NCBI RefSeq assembly: GCF_026210795.1
Contig: NC_089449.1
Location: forward strand, 1,426,001-1,490,000
Length of the DNA stretch: 64,000 bases
Source of the DNA: Rhizophagus irregularis
Lineage: Eukaryota; Glomeromycota; Glomeromycetes; Glomerales; Glomeraceae
Direction of reading: 5' to 3'
Below the pieces are notes generated by a model. It did no database searches, was not told the DNA's origin, and was given only the letters and a program-made list of their open reading frames with translations. Made by a program: the position numbers and the translations under genes. Positions 1-11,590 of this stretch are shown here, piece after piece (within the stretch, counting starts at the first letter, position 1; the number at the start of each line of letters is the position of its first letter).

Positions 1-749
1 TTTGTTATCAAAAATGTTCCATATCGCATTTAGTTCTAGAGAAGTTTTTCCAGCAAATACCTACTTAAATATGTAATTTTGGTAAAAAGTATATATATTA
101 AAAGTAAAAACGCTGGCGTATACGGAGATATAGTAATACTAAAAAAGAAAAATATTTTACTAACCGCTTGTTTACGTGAGCCTGTTTCATAATTCAAATT
201 TGATACACTACTTAAATATTTTCCAGTGGCGGCATGTTTTATAGCAACATAAGAACCATTTTTAACTGAGATTGCTTCATCTGCTGTTATATCATTAAAT
301 AATTTTAACAATTCTTCTATTGAATTAATTTCTTTCGACTTTCTTATGAATTCACTTTTAAAAAATTCGTTAGACATCATAATTTTGTAAATTATCATCT
401 TAATTTCTTCAATATTATTTATTCCTGCATTATAACAAAGAGTTTGAAATTTAGAAAGAAGAATCGCTGTATCTCCGCCATACTTTTCAGGAATATATTT
501 TAACTCCAATAGTTTTCTTTTACAACATTCTTTAAAAATATCGAAAGAGACATGAGCTTTCAAAGCATTTAAAAATTCATCGTGCGTTGATATATTTTCA
601 ATAGAAGGAATTTTAATTGCAGGATGGATCAATTGTTTCCATAAATACTTTTCTTCAGAGGGTGATATTTTATTAGCGCAACAAAATACTTTAAATTGTT
701 GCATCCATTCTTCAGGATGTATAGTTCCATCATATTTTGGAGGATCCAT
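1..749 (-). CDS. Gag-like/MIR-domain protein, copy A (3' part beyond window)
   Basis: Two exons are visible: 749-165 and 60-1, split by a 104-base GT-AG intron (164-61, phase 0). The second exon runs off the left edge. I chose the Met at 749 because the other family members all start Met-x-Pro-Pro/Thr at this point; an upstream in-frame Met at 773 adds eight unmatched residues. The first 170 or so residues are helical and Gag-like: PPKYDG near the start, an EEW motif, a basic CKRKL stretch, then FQTLCYNAG. A MIR repeat follows, with the signature GSYVAIKHAATGKYLSS. Exon 2 opens with VFAGKT, the typical start of the second MIR segment. MIR folds are beta-trefoils known from protein O-mannosyltransferases and IP3 receptors; what this fusion does is not known to me. 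The gene is head-to-head with copy B, 163 bases apart. Confidence 0.8.
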
Positions 750-912
750 TTTTAGAAGGAAAAAATGTACCAAAATATGTTAATCCCGTTATTTAAATGA
801 ATTCATGACACAAAAACTGGATTGTTCCGAATTTAGTAAATTTGTAACCAATAAAACCTGCTAAACCTGCTGAAATTTTTTTAATTTCTTTCTCATTAAA
901 TAACACTTTAAA
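750..912. promoter_or_regulatory. shared divergent promoter of copies A and B
   Basis: These 163 bases separate two start codons on opposite strands, so both promoters must lie here or overlap the genes. I see no clear TATA box. The plus-strand half has an AATTTAGTAAATTTG segment and pyrimidine-rich stretches. The sequence was called from position only. Confidence 0.5.
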
Positions 913-2260
913 ATGGAACCTCCAATTTATGATGGAAGAATTCATCCCAATGAATATATCAAAAAAATGCGTACATATTGTAACTTTAGACAAATAACAA
1001 ATGAGCAAGAAATTCTTAAATTCGCTATAATGAATATTGATTCTACAATTGATATACCTAAAAATATAACCTCATTTGATGCACTCATTAATGCATTAAA
1101 AGGGCATATCTCTTTTAATATTTTCAAAAATTCATGTAAAAGGAAATTAGAGTTATTAAAATACGTAACTGAACGTGAGGGTGGTGATACTGCAAATTTT
1201 GTTACTGAATTTCGTAAACTTTGTCATGATGCTGAAATTACAAATTTGGTAGAACAAAAGAAATGTCTTTTTAATGCAGTTCCCTATAATTTTCTAAAAA
1301 ATAATTTCACTAATGAACAAAGGAATGTTACTTCTATGAATGATCTAGTTAAAGTATTTGAAGAAAGTGTTTTAGAAGATTCAAGGATAATTAGAAATGG
1401 ATCTATAGTAGCTTTAAGACATATCGTCACAGGAAAATATTTATCGAGCTGCAATAAAAATTATCCAGGGGTTAATATGATTTAAATAAATATTTACTAG
1501 TAGGAATTTTATTTAACATTTAGTTTTAAATTCTAATTTATTTATTTATTTTCTTTTCCAGGATAGAAGCTTTAGTAGTTTTTTTGCTATTCTATTTGGT
1601 TCTTCTAATATGGTTAGTTGAATTTGTTATAATAACTTATGGGTTCTAAATATGAATTAATCTTACAATGTTTTTATAGGTTTACTGTGACGATTTTGGA
1701 CCAAATGCTTTATGGTCTATGAATTCTAGCACTGAATCTATTAATTCTGCCATTGACTATGGTGAACCCATTCAATTAAGACATGAGATTTTTAGTAAAT
1801 TTTTTTACACAGATATGGGTAAAAAATCACCTACAAGTAATCATTTTAGAGGTTAGTCTTATTTATCATGCATTCGAAATAGTTACTATTATTATAATCT
1901 TATTACTTTATAGTATGTTGTTACGAAAAAGAAAGGAAAGATCATTGGATTATTGGAAATTATCATCATCAAAGTGATGATGGTAATGTGAAATCTCAGG
2001 ACATCATTACACTCCAATGGAAACAATCTGAAGTTAATAAGAATATTTTGTTAAGAAGTCATGAATTTAAATTTAAGATTAAGAATGAAGATAATGAAGA
2101 TTATCAAGAAGTTGTTGCTCATGATCAAAGAACTGGAGGAAATGATCAGGTATATAATTATATGAATGTAAATATATAAATGTTTAAACAAAGTTGTTAA
2201 CGTTCTTCTTTCATTTATATCTAGTGGTGTATTGAGCTTATTGGATATCGTGATACCTAG
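913..2260 (+). CDS. Gag-like/MIR-domain protein, copy B
   Basis: I reconstruct five exons: 913-1470, 1562-1612, 1680-1851, 1914-2149 and 2225-2260, giving 350 residues. All junctions are GT-AG and keep frame. Residues 1-165 form the Gag-like region (PPIYDG, HPNEY, SCKRKLELLKY, FVTEFRKLCHDAEI). The MIR trefoil starts at GSIVALRHIVTGKYLSS. It continues with YCDDFGPNALW and IQLRHEI, then LLRSHEF and QEVVAHDQRTGGND, and ends in the small last exon WCIELIG. The 51-base second exon (17 codons, Ser/Phe-rich) has no counterpart in copies A, D or K. It may be an exonised insertion, or the real splice pattern may differ here. The stop context gives a slightly longer tail than copy F. Starts and exon edges were set by comparison with the other copies. 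The family role is unknown. Confidence 0.78.
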
Positions 2261-2611
2261 ATCGTTCATTATGATTTTCAATTATAGGTTTTATAATATC
2301 GTAGTTTAATTATTATAATAGATCTTAAAAAACGTTGAAATTTATTTATTTTATTATATGCGTATATGGTACCGATCCAAGACAAATAATTTTAAACATC
2401 AAAATAATTGTAATCAAAATTAAATTGGAATAAAGGCCTGATAAAATTCTTTTTACCAAAAATTGAGGCACTAATAAAGAATTTACTAATTAATTAATAT
2501 CTGTAATATTAACATTAATCACTATTAATTTGAATTTTTTGGTTTGCGTTAAATACCTAATATATATTAATATTGATAAGAAAAAATACATATATATTTA
2601 TTTATTTATAT
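2261..2611. other. AT-rich spacer after copy B
   Basis: The interval is nearly all A/T with no open frame and no clear repeat unit. It separates the tail-to-tail ends of copy B and decayed copy C. Confidence 0.5.
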
Positions 2612-3505
2612 TCAAGAGATGAGTTCAATAAAATTTAAATTCGGTAATATTAAAAAAATTACATATTAATTATATCAACAACATACTTCATCACAATTCT
2701 CTTGAAATTTATCATTTAAGGTTGATAAAACCTTATTATACTGTAAAATTCTATCTTGATTCGTGTACGCACGTTTATTAGTTAAATTATACTGTTTCAG
2801 CTACCAATCAGTGAGAATAGAGTCCTATATTATGCTCTTGCTACAGAATAAAAGCTTTCAATAATTGTTTAAATAAGATTTTTTTAAAAAAGGATAATTA
2901 TACTAAAATATTTAAATTACCTAACGTGCAAATGAATTACAATTAATAGTCTATAACATATTTGACCTGAAAAGTTTTACCGGCAATTACCTACACAAAA
3001 TCAATTCTTTGGTTTTAAATAATCCTTTGCTTTGTAGTATTAAAAATTAGTAAAAATAAACATAAAACTTTAAACAAATCATTTACTAACCACTTGATTT
3101 TGCCGCACGCGTTTATAACTCAAACTTGATCTGCTGCTTAAATATTTTCAGTAGCGGTATATTTTATAGCAACACAAGAACCATAATAACACATTTAATT
3201 GATTTATCTGTTGTAATATCACTAAATAATTTTATAATTCTTCCATTGATTGAATTAATTGAATTAATCTCCTTTGATTTTTCTTAGAATTCATAATTAA
3301 AAAATTCATTTGAAATCATAATCTTATGAATAATATTTTAATTTCTTTAATATCATTAATTTCTGCATTATAACAAAGAGATTAAAAATTAGCCAAGAAA
3401 AGCTGTTGTATCATCACATCCTTTTCATTTTACAGGATTCTCTGAAAAATAGTAAAAGAGATATGAACTTTCAGAACCTTTAAAAGTTTATCACGCGTTG
3501 ACTTT
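2612..3505 (-). pseudogene. decayed Gag-like/MIR gene, copy C
   Basis: This stretch lines up with copy D on the same strand, in the same order. The tail WxIEL-like end is near 2612-2630, the third-exon region near 2680-2790, the second-exon start near 2945-2990, and the first exon from about 3090. Frameshifts and in-frame stops are frequent, for example around the GKYLSS-equivalent at about 3150. Homology stops at about 3505, so roughly the first 70 codons are missing. It directly abuts the 3' end of copy D, which suggests a tandem duplication followed by decay. Confidence 0.7.
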
Positions 3506-3513
3506 TTTTTTAT

Positions 3514-4772
3514 TTAAGAAATAAGTTCAATAATCCACTAAAAAAACAAAAAATTATTTTGTTAACAAACATCTTCATTATTTGTTAAATTAATTATATC
3601 ACAACATACCTCATCATTTCCGCCAACTCTTTTGTCATGTCCAAAAACTTCTTGAAATTTCTCATTATTAAGATCGAATTCAAGTTCATGGCTTCGTAAA
3701 ACCTTATTAAAATCGTCATTTTGTAGAATAATTTTATCTTGGGATTTTACGCATGTACAATTATTATTGGTTGAACTAGCATGCCGTTTCAATTTCCAAG
3801 CTGTGGAATATCCTATATGACGACCAATATTACAACCTACTACAAAATAAAAAAAGCCTTCAATAATTAGATAAGTTTTTTTTTCTTATACCACGATTAA
3901 ATTTATTAATTACCTTCTGTATGACTATACAAAGGAGAGATATAATGACCACTACATATCAATGTTCTGCTAGTCATTTTATGATTTAAATATATTTTAT
4001 CATCATAAAAAGCAAAATTTGTATAAGGATATTTCTTCGAAGATTGAGAACTAAAAGTAATTATCCATAACGTATTTGGTCCTGGAAAAGTCTCACCAGC
4101 AAATACCTATTCAAATTTTACATGATTTTAGTAAAAAAAAACACGTCTTTATATATGTTTTAAACTTTAAATAAATTATCATATACTTACCGCTTGACTA
4201 TATGATCCCGTTTTATAATTTAAATTTGATACACTACTCAAATATTTTCCAGTGGCAGCATGTTTTAAGGCAATACAAGAACCAGATTTAATTAAATTTG
4301 CTTCATCTTCTATAATATCACCAAATAATGCTAATAATTCTTCCATTGAACTAATTTTCTTTGACCTTTTGGAAAATTCGCTTTTAAAAAATTCATTAGA
4401 AATCATAATCTTGTGAATAATATTTTTAATTTCTTCAATATCATTAAGTTCTGTATTATAACAAAGAGATTGAAACTTAGAAAGAAAAGCCATTGTATCC
4501 CCACCATCCTTTTCAGGAATATGTTTTAATGCTAATAATTTTCTTTTACATGATTCTTTAAAAATAGTGAAAGAAGCATGAGCTTTTAATGCATTTAATA
4601 TTTCATCTTTTGTTATTATATTTACAATAGAAGGAATTTTAATTGCAGGATGAATCAATTTTTTATATAATATAGCGGTCGATATCTCTATATTATTACA
4701 TAAACAAAATGTTTCAACTTGTTGAATCCATTCTTCAGGATGCATAGTTCCATCATATTTTGGAGGACACAT
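3514..4772 (-). CDS. Gag-like/MIR-domain protein, copy D
   Basis: There are four exons on the minus strand: 4772-4191, 4106-3914, 3839-3610 and 3537-3514, coding 342 residues. The introns are 84, 74 and 72 bases, GT-AG, in phases 0, 1 and 0. The start MCPPKYDG aligns with copy A. Order of parts: Gag-like helical region (EEWIQQVETFC, SCKRKLLALK, FLSKFQSLCYN); MIR signature GSCIALKHAATGKYLSS; VFAGETFPGPNTLW opening exon 2; a hairpin IYLNHKM; then VLRSHEL and FQEVFGHDKRVGGNDE; and a last exon of eight codons (WIIELIS, stop). Everything from start to stop is open, so the gene looks functional. It belongs to the same subfamily as A and C (PPKYDG type) and is head-to-head with decayed copy E. Cellular site and partners cannot be read from sequence: no signal peptide or membrane segment is visible. 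Confidence 0.82.
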
Positions 4773-4840
4773 TTTTTAGAAAGAAAAAAATGTAACAGGT
4801 AACGTAACAAAAATTCGCTAATCCTTGCTTTTACTGTAAA

Positions 4841-6005
4841 ATGGACTTCCAAATTTGGAAATTGCGCCTTATAATATACCAAAAAAATGCGCATATATTG
4901 TAATTTTAAATTTGCTATACTGAATGTTGATTCTACAATTAATATATCAATACAAGTGATGATATATTACTTTTACAATTTTAAAAAGTAGTATATACCT
5001 GAACGTAAAAGTGGGGATACTGCAAATTTTATTTACCAAATTTCGTAAACTTTTGTCATGATGCCGAAATTACATATTTAGAGACGTTTTTTTAATGCAA
5101 TTCCTTTAAATTTCTTATCTATTAATGAAAGAATGTTAATTCTATAAATGAGTTAGTTGAATTATTTGGAAAGCGGCGTAAGTTTAGATCTATCGTAGTT
5201 TTAAGATATATATCCACAAAAAATATTTATCCTATTAACCTATTAATATCCAGCGAGTAATATACCCTTGTTATCAATTTTTATATTTCCTATTAATAAT
5301 TTATCTTTCTTTCAAATTACAATAATGATATTGCCAGTTAAATTTATAATCATCATTATTATTTTGAACCAAAATTAAATTTTACTTTTTAATATAAGTG
5401 ATTCTTTGTAAGTTTATTGTGGTAGTTTTGAGTCAAATGCTTTATTGATGATTTATTAGTTCTATTCTATCGAATACTAGAGCTAAGACATACTGTAAAA
5501 CATTTATCAAAGTGTCCTCAATGAAAATCGCTAGGTTAGTTCATAATCTGACATATGTTTAGGTTTCTTAATAAATTAACGTTATTAATAGTATAATATA
5601 ACAAATTACAACGAATATCCTTAGATTAGTATTAAGTGTTATCGTAATCAAGATACCAAGGAAATATTACTTCGATGAAATTATTATGACGAAATAAAAG
5701 AAGAGAATGATGAGGAGGATTAAGAAGGATATGAAAAATTATAATGAAGAAGAATACAGTGAATAATATAATAATGATGAAATAATATTTTTTAAGAAGT
5801 AATAATTTAAATTTTACAGTCAATGGTAAAATTATCAGAAAGTTCAGCAGTTATTGCTAATGATCAAGGAATCGTCAGGTACACGCATATACTGTAAATA
5901 TTATCAACGTATTTATTTATTTATTTTAAAAAAAAGTAAAAAAAATAATAAATATTTTATTTTTATCCTTTACATTTTTTGTGGATGTTGAGCTTGTTAA
6001 ATAAC
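4841..6005 (+). pseudogene. decayed Gag-like/MIR gene, copy E
   Basis: An ATG at 4841 starts a copy B-like sequence that quickly shifts frame. Recognisable pieces in order: KKMRIYCNF-like at about 4885; the segment matching RxGGDTANF...FRKLCHDAEI at 5000-5070; the YCxxFGPNALW-equivalent at about 5407-5440; the exon-4 equivalent (RSH...F.V...E.., AHDQ) at about 5786-5880; and a WxxELV-like end at about 5980-6005. Frameshifts (for example the extra T runs near 5025-5045) and stops break every exon. Its divergent placement against copy D (69 bases apart) repeats the A/B layout. Confidence 0.68.
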
Positions 6006-6980
6006 TGAATTAAATTATTGCGATTTAAAAGATCTATTCAGTTTGTCAATTATTTACTAGTATGCCATAGTACCCTAATAATAATTCAGGTTGATACATT
6101 TGAAGCAATTACAAATTATTTTGGAATTAGTAATTGGAGTAATTAAAAATGAAGTTATTTATTCGTGAAATTTTCTGTCGCGCTTATTTATTGACGTGAA
6201 AATATCCTGGATCGAGAGTGACACCACATATAATTTTTGGCTTGTTAAATTTGAAATTAAGAAAAAAACTAGAATTATCATCACGGTTTACGGGTTCATT
6301 GCATATTTTACATTTTTACTTAAAAGACATGTCAAGAAAAGTTTGTGAAATTTTTTTTGATGCAATAGAGAGATGGGATCAGTAAACAGCCAAAAGTTTA
6401 AAATTTAACTTTATTGACTGTACCACAAGGCAAGTAATCATTATTGTTTGCTTTTACATGCATATTTTTGGGTATTATTAAGAGTTCCCAACATATAATA
6501 CAAACGTCAATTCCGGTTATTAACATCATTTTTCAGATTCCTTTTCTCGAATTTAGATATGGTTATAATATCATTCTCATAATTATTAATTCGAAGCAGC
6601 TCTCCTTCCCAGATGAATGCTTTGAATTTTTGAAACCGCATAGAAGTTACTCCAACATCTCAGGTAATAATACTACATACAATAAATCATTTAATAAATC
6701 AAAAAAAATCAATAAAAAAAAAGCAACAGAAACCTGATTTATCGTACCTTTATCTGAAAATAAAATGTCTTCAATCAATAATGGTCCTCTTACTATATGA
6801 TATAATATACGCAACAATGATTAAATAAACTAAGTGCATCATGTGATGTTTAAATATCGTGATTAGAATATCATGATAACTATCATATACATAATCTGTC
6901 AAACTTGATCTAAAATCTCATCATAAATTTTACAACCTTTTAATTCTTTTTATTCTTTTAACTTGTTTCGGAATTTCAGA
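6006..6980. other. gene-poor spacer before copy F
   Basis: This is AT-rich DNA. A 97-codon open frame at 6444-6737 has no recognisable domain and ends in Asn/Lys-rich low complexity, so I do not call it. The last 200 bases share similarity with the stretch ahead of copy H (the motif CATGTGATGTTTAAATATCG at 6840-6859 recurs in changed form near 9029), which marks the left part of the F/H duplication. Confidence 0.45.
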
Positions 6981-8414
6981 ATGGGGCCTCCTATTTATGA
7001 TGGAAAAATTCATCCTAATGAATATGTTAAAAAAATGCGTGTATACTGTAATCTAAGACAGATTACAAATGAGCAAGAAATTCTTAAGTTTGCAATAACG
7101 ATGATTGATTCTACAATTAATATACCGGAAAACATAAATTCTTTCGATACACTTATTAATACACTAAAAAATCATATTTCTTTTACGGTTTTTAAAAACT
7201 CTTGTAAAAGAAAATTACAAGCATTAAAATATATATCTGAATATGAGGAAGACAATAATAACGATAATGCCTTAAATTTTATTACCGATTTTCGTACACT
7301 TTGTCGTGATGCGGAAATTACAAATATCGAAGAACAAAAGAAATATCTTATTAATGCACTTCCTTACAATTTCTTTAAAAATGAATTTGTTAAGCATAAG
7401 AATGCTAATTCTACGGATGAATTAACTAAAACATTTGAAGAAATTGTTTCAGATTATTCAAGAATAATCAAAAATGGATCCATCATAGCTTTAAGGCATA
7501 TTGGTACAGGAAAATATTTATCCAGTTGTGATAAGAGGTATCCACAACAATATCAAAACCATAACCAACAATTCTCGCAAAATATACCATTTACTAATGT
7601 ACAAAATCCAATCCAAATCCAAATCCCAAGTTTTGATTATATGGTTAGTTGAAAATTATTATAATATTATAATTGTGTTTGTTATTAATATAATCTATGT
7701 ATTTATAGGTTTACTGTGGTGATTTCGGGCCAAACGCTTTATGGTCCATTAATAGTAGTAATAATTTAGCTACTGCTCCAATTTCTTATGGTCTCGATCC
7801 TAATTCTATCAATTACGAAAGTTCAATTCAATTACAACATAAGATTCTTCTTGGTAAATCTTTTTATACAAACATATTTAGACAATCACCTACAAGTAAA
7901 CACTTTGAAGGTTAGATTTATATGTGATTCATTCTGAAATCTTTAAAAATTTTTTAATAAATTAATCTTTTTATTCTATTAGCATGTTGTGGCGATAATT
8001 TTCAATTTCCTTGGAGTATTAAACATTATCATAATCATGATAATAAAGGAAATGTGAAATCTGGAGATATCATTTTACTTCAATGGAATAATAATAATGT
8101 TAATAATATTATGAATAATAATAATATTAATAATATAAATTTTTATAATTATCTTCATAATCTACATAATAATAATGTCCAGTATGAACATGCCAAAGAT
8201 ATTTTTTTAAGAAGTCATGATTTAAAATTTACCGTTGATAATGAAAATTATCAGGAAGTTGTTACTCATGACCAAAGAATTGGAGGAAATGATCAGGTAC
8301 AATATAGTAAATTTTCTTTTTTTTTCGTACGCGTTAGAATTTACTATTTTAAAAATCATTATTAATATCTTTGATTCGCTTTATATCTAGTGGTGTATTG
8401 AACTTATTGAATAA
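6981..8414 (+). CDS. Gag-like/MIR-domain protein, copy F
   Basis: The four exons are 6981-7643, 7709-7910, 7983-8296 and 8391-8414, coding 400 residues. Intron phases are again 0, 1, 0. The Met at 6981 (MGPPIYDG) matches other starts. The Gag-like region is followed by GSIIALRHIGTGKYLSSC. Between that MIR strand and YCGDFGPNALW the protein carries a Gln/Asn-rich loop of about 40 residues (YPQQYQNHNQQFSQ and on). A second Asn-rich insertion follows in exon 3 after DIILLQWNN. The end is intact: FLRSHDLKF, YQEVVTHDQRIGGND, WCIELIE. The longer length than copies A, D and K comes from these two loops. Copy F with the decayed antisense copy G behind it is repeated as copy H plus copy I. Confidence 0.82.
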
Positions 8415-8429
8415 ATTCGCATGGAAACA

Positions 8430-8990
8430 CGTGCTTAGTTTAAAGTGGAAGGATAACGCACTTTGACTTTGAAAACTAGTTGTTTTTATTTCTTTATGAG
8501 TTATTACTTCTTGATAAGTATTATTATTTGTGATCAAGACTACTTAAATTCTTACTATCTGAATAAATTCTAAAGTTATTAACATACCTTCGCTTATGAA
8601 ATTCCCATAAAATTTTCAGTCCAAATACTCATAATATATATATTAATTTTATCAGTGGCTTTTTTTTTTGATTGTCTGTACTTGATAAATAAATACTTTT
8701 CGATTACAAAATGTCAGAGAACAAGCACGAGAACAATATGAATATTTCAATAATACAACATTATCAAATTGTACTGATTCACTCATAGAATTAACATTAT
8801 AATTAATCTGTTTATAGAAACGTAACTTAAATCCATTTTGGAGTGAGTTTTATAAAATAATGACTTCTAAATCATTGATTTCACCATCATAACAGAGTGA
8901 CCAAAATCTACAAGAAAGCTTACAGTTCACCTTGCATCCAGGATTTTTTCTGCAAAAAAATTTAAAACCCGTAATAGTAATGTGGTGTTT
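8430..8990 (-). pseudogene. decayed Gag-like/MIR gene, copy G
   Basis: Reading the minus strand, a short open piece at 8537-8480 gives LITNNNTYQEVITHKEIK, which matches the YQEVVTHDQR end of the MIR domain. Further upstream on that strand (8880-8930) comes a piece resembling the FRxLCxDxEI Gag segment. The frames in between are closed. It is tail-to-tail with copy F. The same arrangement and sequence recur as copy I after copy H. Confidence 0.62.
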
Positions 8991-9157
8991 TATTATTATG
9001 ATTTACGCAACAATATTAAAAAGTGTATCACGTGATGTTAAGTATTGTGATTAGAATATCATTTAGCCAATTATATTATTAAGGATAAATTAATTGTCGG
9101 CAACTTTAGCCCGTTATAAAATTTTACCTTTTTATTTCTTTTTAATTTTATTTCAAA

Positions 9158-10773
9158 ATGGAACCTCCCATTTATAATGGGAAAATTCATCCTAATGAAT
9201 ATGTTAAAAAAATGCGAGTATACTGTAATTTTAGACAAATTACAAATGAACAAGAAATTCTTAAGTTTGCAATAATGATGATTGATTCTACAATTAATAT
9301 ACCGGAAAACATAAATTCTTTCGATACACTTATTAATACACTAAAAAATCATATTTCTTTTACAGTTTTTAAAAACTCTTGTAAAAGAAAATTACAAGCA
9401 TTAAAATATATATCTGAATATGAGGGTGACAATACCGTAAATTTTGTCACCGATTTTCGTACACTTTGTCGTGATGCGGAAATCGCAAATATTGAAGAAC
9501 AAAAGAAATATATTATTAATGCACTTCCTTACAATTTCTTTAAAAATGAATTTGTTAAACATGAGGATGCTAATTCTACGGATGAATTAATTAGAACATT
9601 TGAAGAAATTGTTTCAGATTATTCAAGAATAATCAAAAATGGATCCATCATAGCTTTAAGACATGTTAGTACAGGAAAATATTTATCCAGTTGTGATAGA
9701 GAGTATCCACACTCTAACCAACAATACCAAGACCATGACCAGTACCATAACCAACAATACCAAGACTACTATGACCAGCACCGTGGACATAACTATAGAC
9801 AACCTAACTTGGGCAGAAGAAGTGCACGAGGTTTACGAGGTGGTCGAACCCCAATCTTTCATAACCAACGACTCCCACAACATGAAATGTTTACATTAAA
9901 ACAACCAACCCAAATTCAAGCCTCAAGTCTTGATTATATGGTTAGTTGAAAATTATTATAATATTATAATTATATTTTTTATTAATATAATCTTTGTATT
10001 TATAGATTTACTGTGGTGATTTCGGGCCAAACGCTTTATGGTCCATTAATAATGATGATGATGATGATGATGATGATATTGATATTGATGAAGAACTTGA
10101 TTTTCCTTCTCATCCTTCTCGTGATCTCGATTTTAATCCTATCAATTACAAAAGTTCAATTCAAATACAACATAAGATTCTTAGTAAATCTTTTTATACA
10201 AACATATCTAAACAATCACCTACAAGTAAACACTTTGAAGGTTAGTTTATTTGTGGTGTATTCTGAAATCTTTTAAAATTTTTTTAATAAAATTAATCTT
10301 ATTATTCTATAGTATGTTGTGGCAATAATTGTCAATTTCCTTGGAGTTTTAAACATTATCATAATCATGATAATAAAGGAAATGTGAAATCTCAAGATAT
10401 CATTTTACTTCAATGGAATAATAATGACAGTAATAATTTAGATAATGACGATAATGATATTTTTGTTTATCCTCATCATAATAATGTCCAGCATGAACGT
10501 ACCAAAAATATGTTTTTAAGAAGTCATGATTTATATTTTACCGTTGATAATGAAAGTTATCAGGAAGTTGTTACTCATGACCACAGAATTGGAGGAAATG
10601 ATCAGGTACAGTATAGTAAAAAATTTTCTTTTTTTCGTACACACTAGATTTTACTATTTTAAAAATCATTATTAATATCTTTTGATTCGCTTTATATATA
10701 GTGGTGTATTGAACTTGTTGAACATCCGCAAAAAAACTTAACAAATTCGCGCGGAAACTCGTACTTAGCTTAA
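9158..10773 (+). CDS. Gag-like/MIR-domain protein, copy H with low-complexity loops
   Basis: The exons are 9158-9940, 10006-10240, 10313-10605 and 10702-10773, giving 460 residues, the longest member. The first 185 residues are close to copy F. The loop inside the MIR trefoil has grown to about 75 residues. It is rich in Gln, Asn, Tyr, His and Asp with repeats of NQQYQD, followed by an Arg/Gly patch (RRSARGLRGGR). Exon 2 holds eight GAT codons in a row (10054-10077) that encode an Asp run. In the last exon, the stop used by copy F is absent. A small length change turns it into HPQKNLTNSR and so on, adding 16 residues before the stop at 10771. Core MIR motifs (RHVSTGKYLSS, YCGDFGPNALW, FLRSHDLYF, YQEVVTHDHRIGGND, WCIELVE) are intact. 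Confidence 0.82.
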
Positions 10774-10809
10774 AGTAGAAGTATAACGCTTTTTGACTTT
10801 TGAGTACAG

Positions 10810-11590
10810 TGAATGAAGAGAAAAAAATAAAAATACTTAACTAATTATTTTTATTTCTTCATGAGTTATTACCTCTTGATAAGTATTATGATTTGTGATC
10901 AAGAATACTTCCTTATAAAAAATTTTTATCCGAATATTTCCATTATTTCTCCGTGGCTTTCATAAAAATTCCGTGAAAATGATACATCCACGGATATCCG
11001 TTAGAGGGATGAAAATTTCCATACATTCACGGGAAAAACATGGAAATATAAACACGGATCAACATTTTTTACAGGGCTTAAATTCTTACTATCTGAATAG
11101 ATTCTAAAGTTATTAACATACCTTAAGAAATTCCCATAAATTTCAGACCACTCTCCACTGAGTATTACTATTTGGAACAGAATACCCATGATATATGATA
11201 GTAGTAATTTTATAAGTAGCATCTTTTTGTTAAATGTTTGTATAGTGCAGTACTTGATAAATACTTTGCAAAATGTCAGAGAACAAGCACGAGAACGATT
11301 TCTATGATTCTATCTCAAAGTTGAATATTCCAATACAACATTAGTTATCAAATTGTACTGATTCTTTCATGAAATTAACATCATAATTCATTTGCTTAAG
11401 AAATGTAACTTGAGTAAATCCATTTTGGAGTGAGTTTTATAATAAAAAATAATGTCTTCTAAATCATTTGTTTCGCCATCATGACAGCAGAGTGACAAAA
11501 TTTGGCAAGAAAACTTATAATACCACAATCTCGTTTCCAGAATTTTTTCTGCAAAAAAATTTAAAAACTGTAAAGTAATGTGGATCATTT
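10810..11590 (-). pseudogene. decayed Gag-like/MIR gene, copy I
   Basis: On the minus strand the segment at 11588-11388 still reads FSCQILSLCCHDGETNDLED, a damaged form of the FxxxFRxLCxDAEIxNLE Gag motif. The MIR end lies near 10860-10910. It shares long stretches with copy G, for example the plus-strand run TCCATTTTGGAGTGAGTTTT (about 11417-11436), which recurs at about 8834-8853. Copy I carries extra DNA (10920-11080) that copy G lacks. No usable frame remains. Confidence 0.62.

Noticed and set aside
6444-6737. 97-codon frame
   Set aside because: Low-complexity Asn/Lys end, no homology visible to the surrounding family, and no promoter or splice support.
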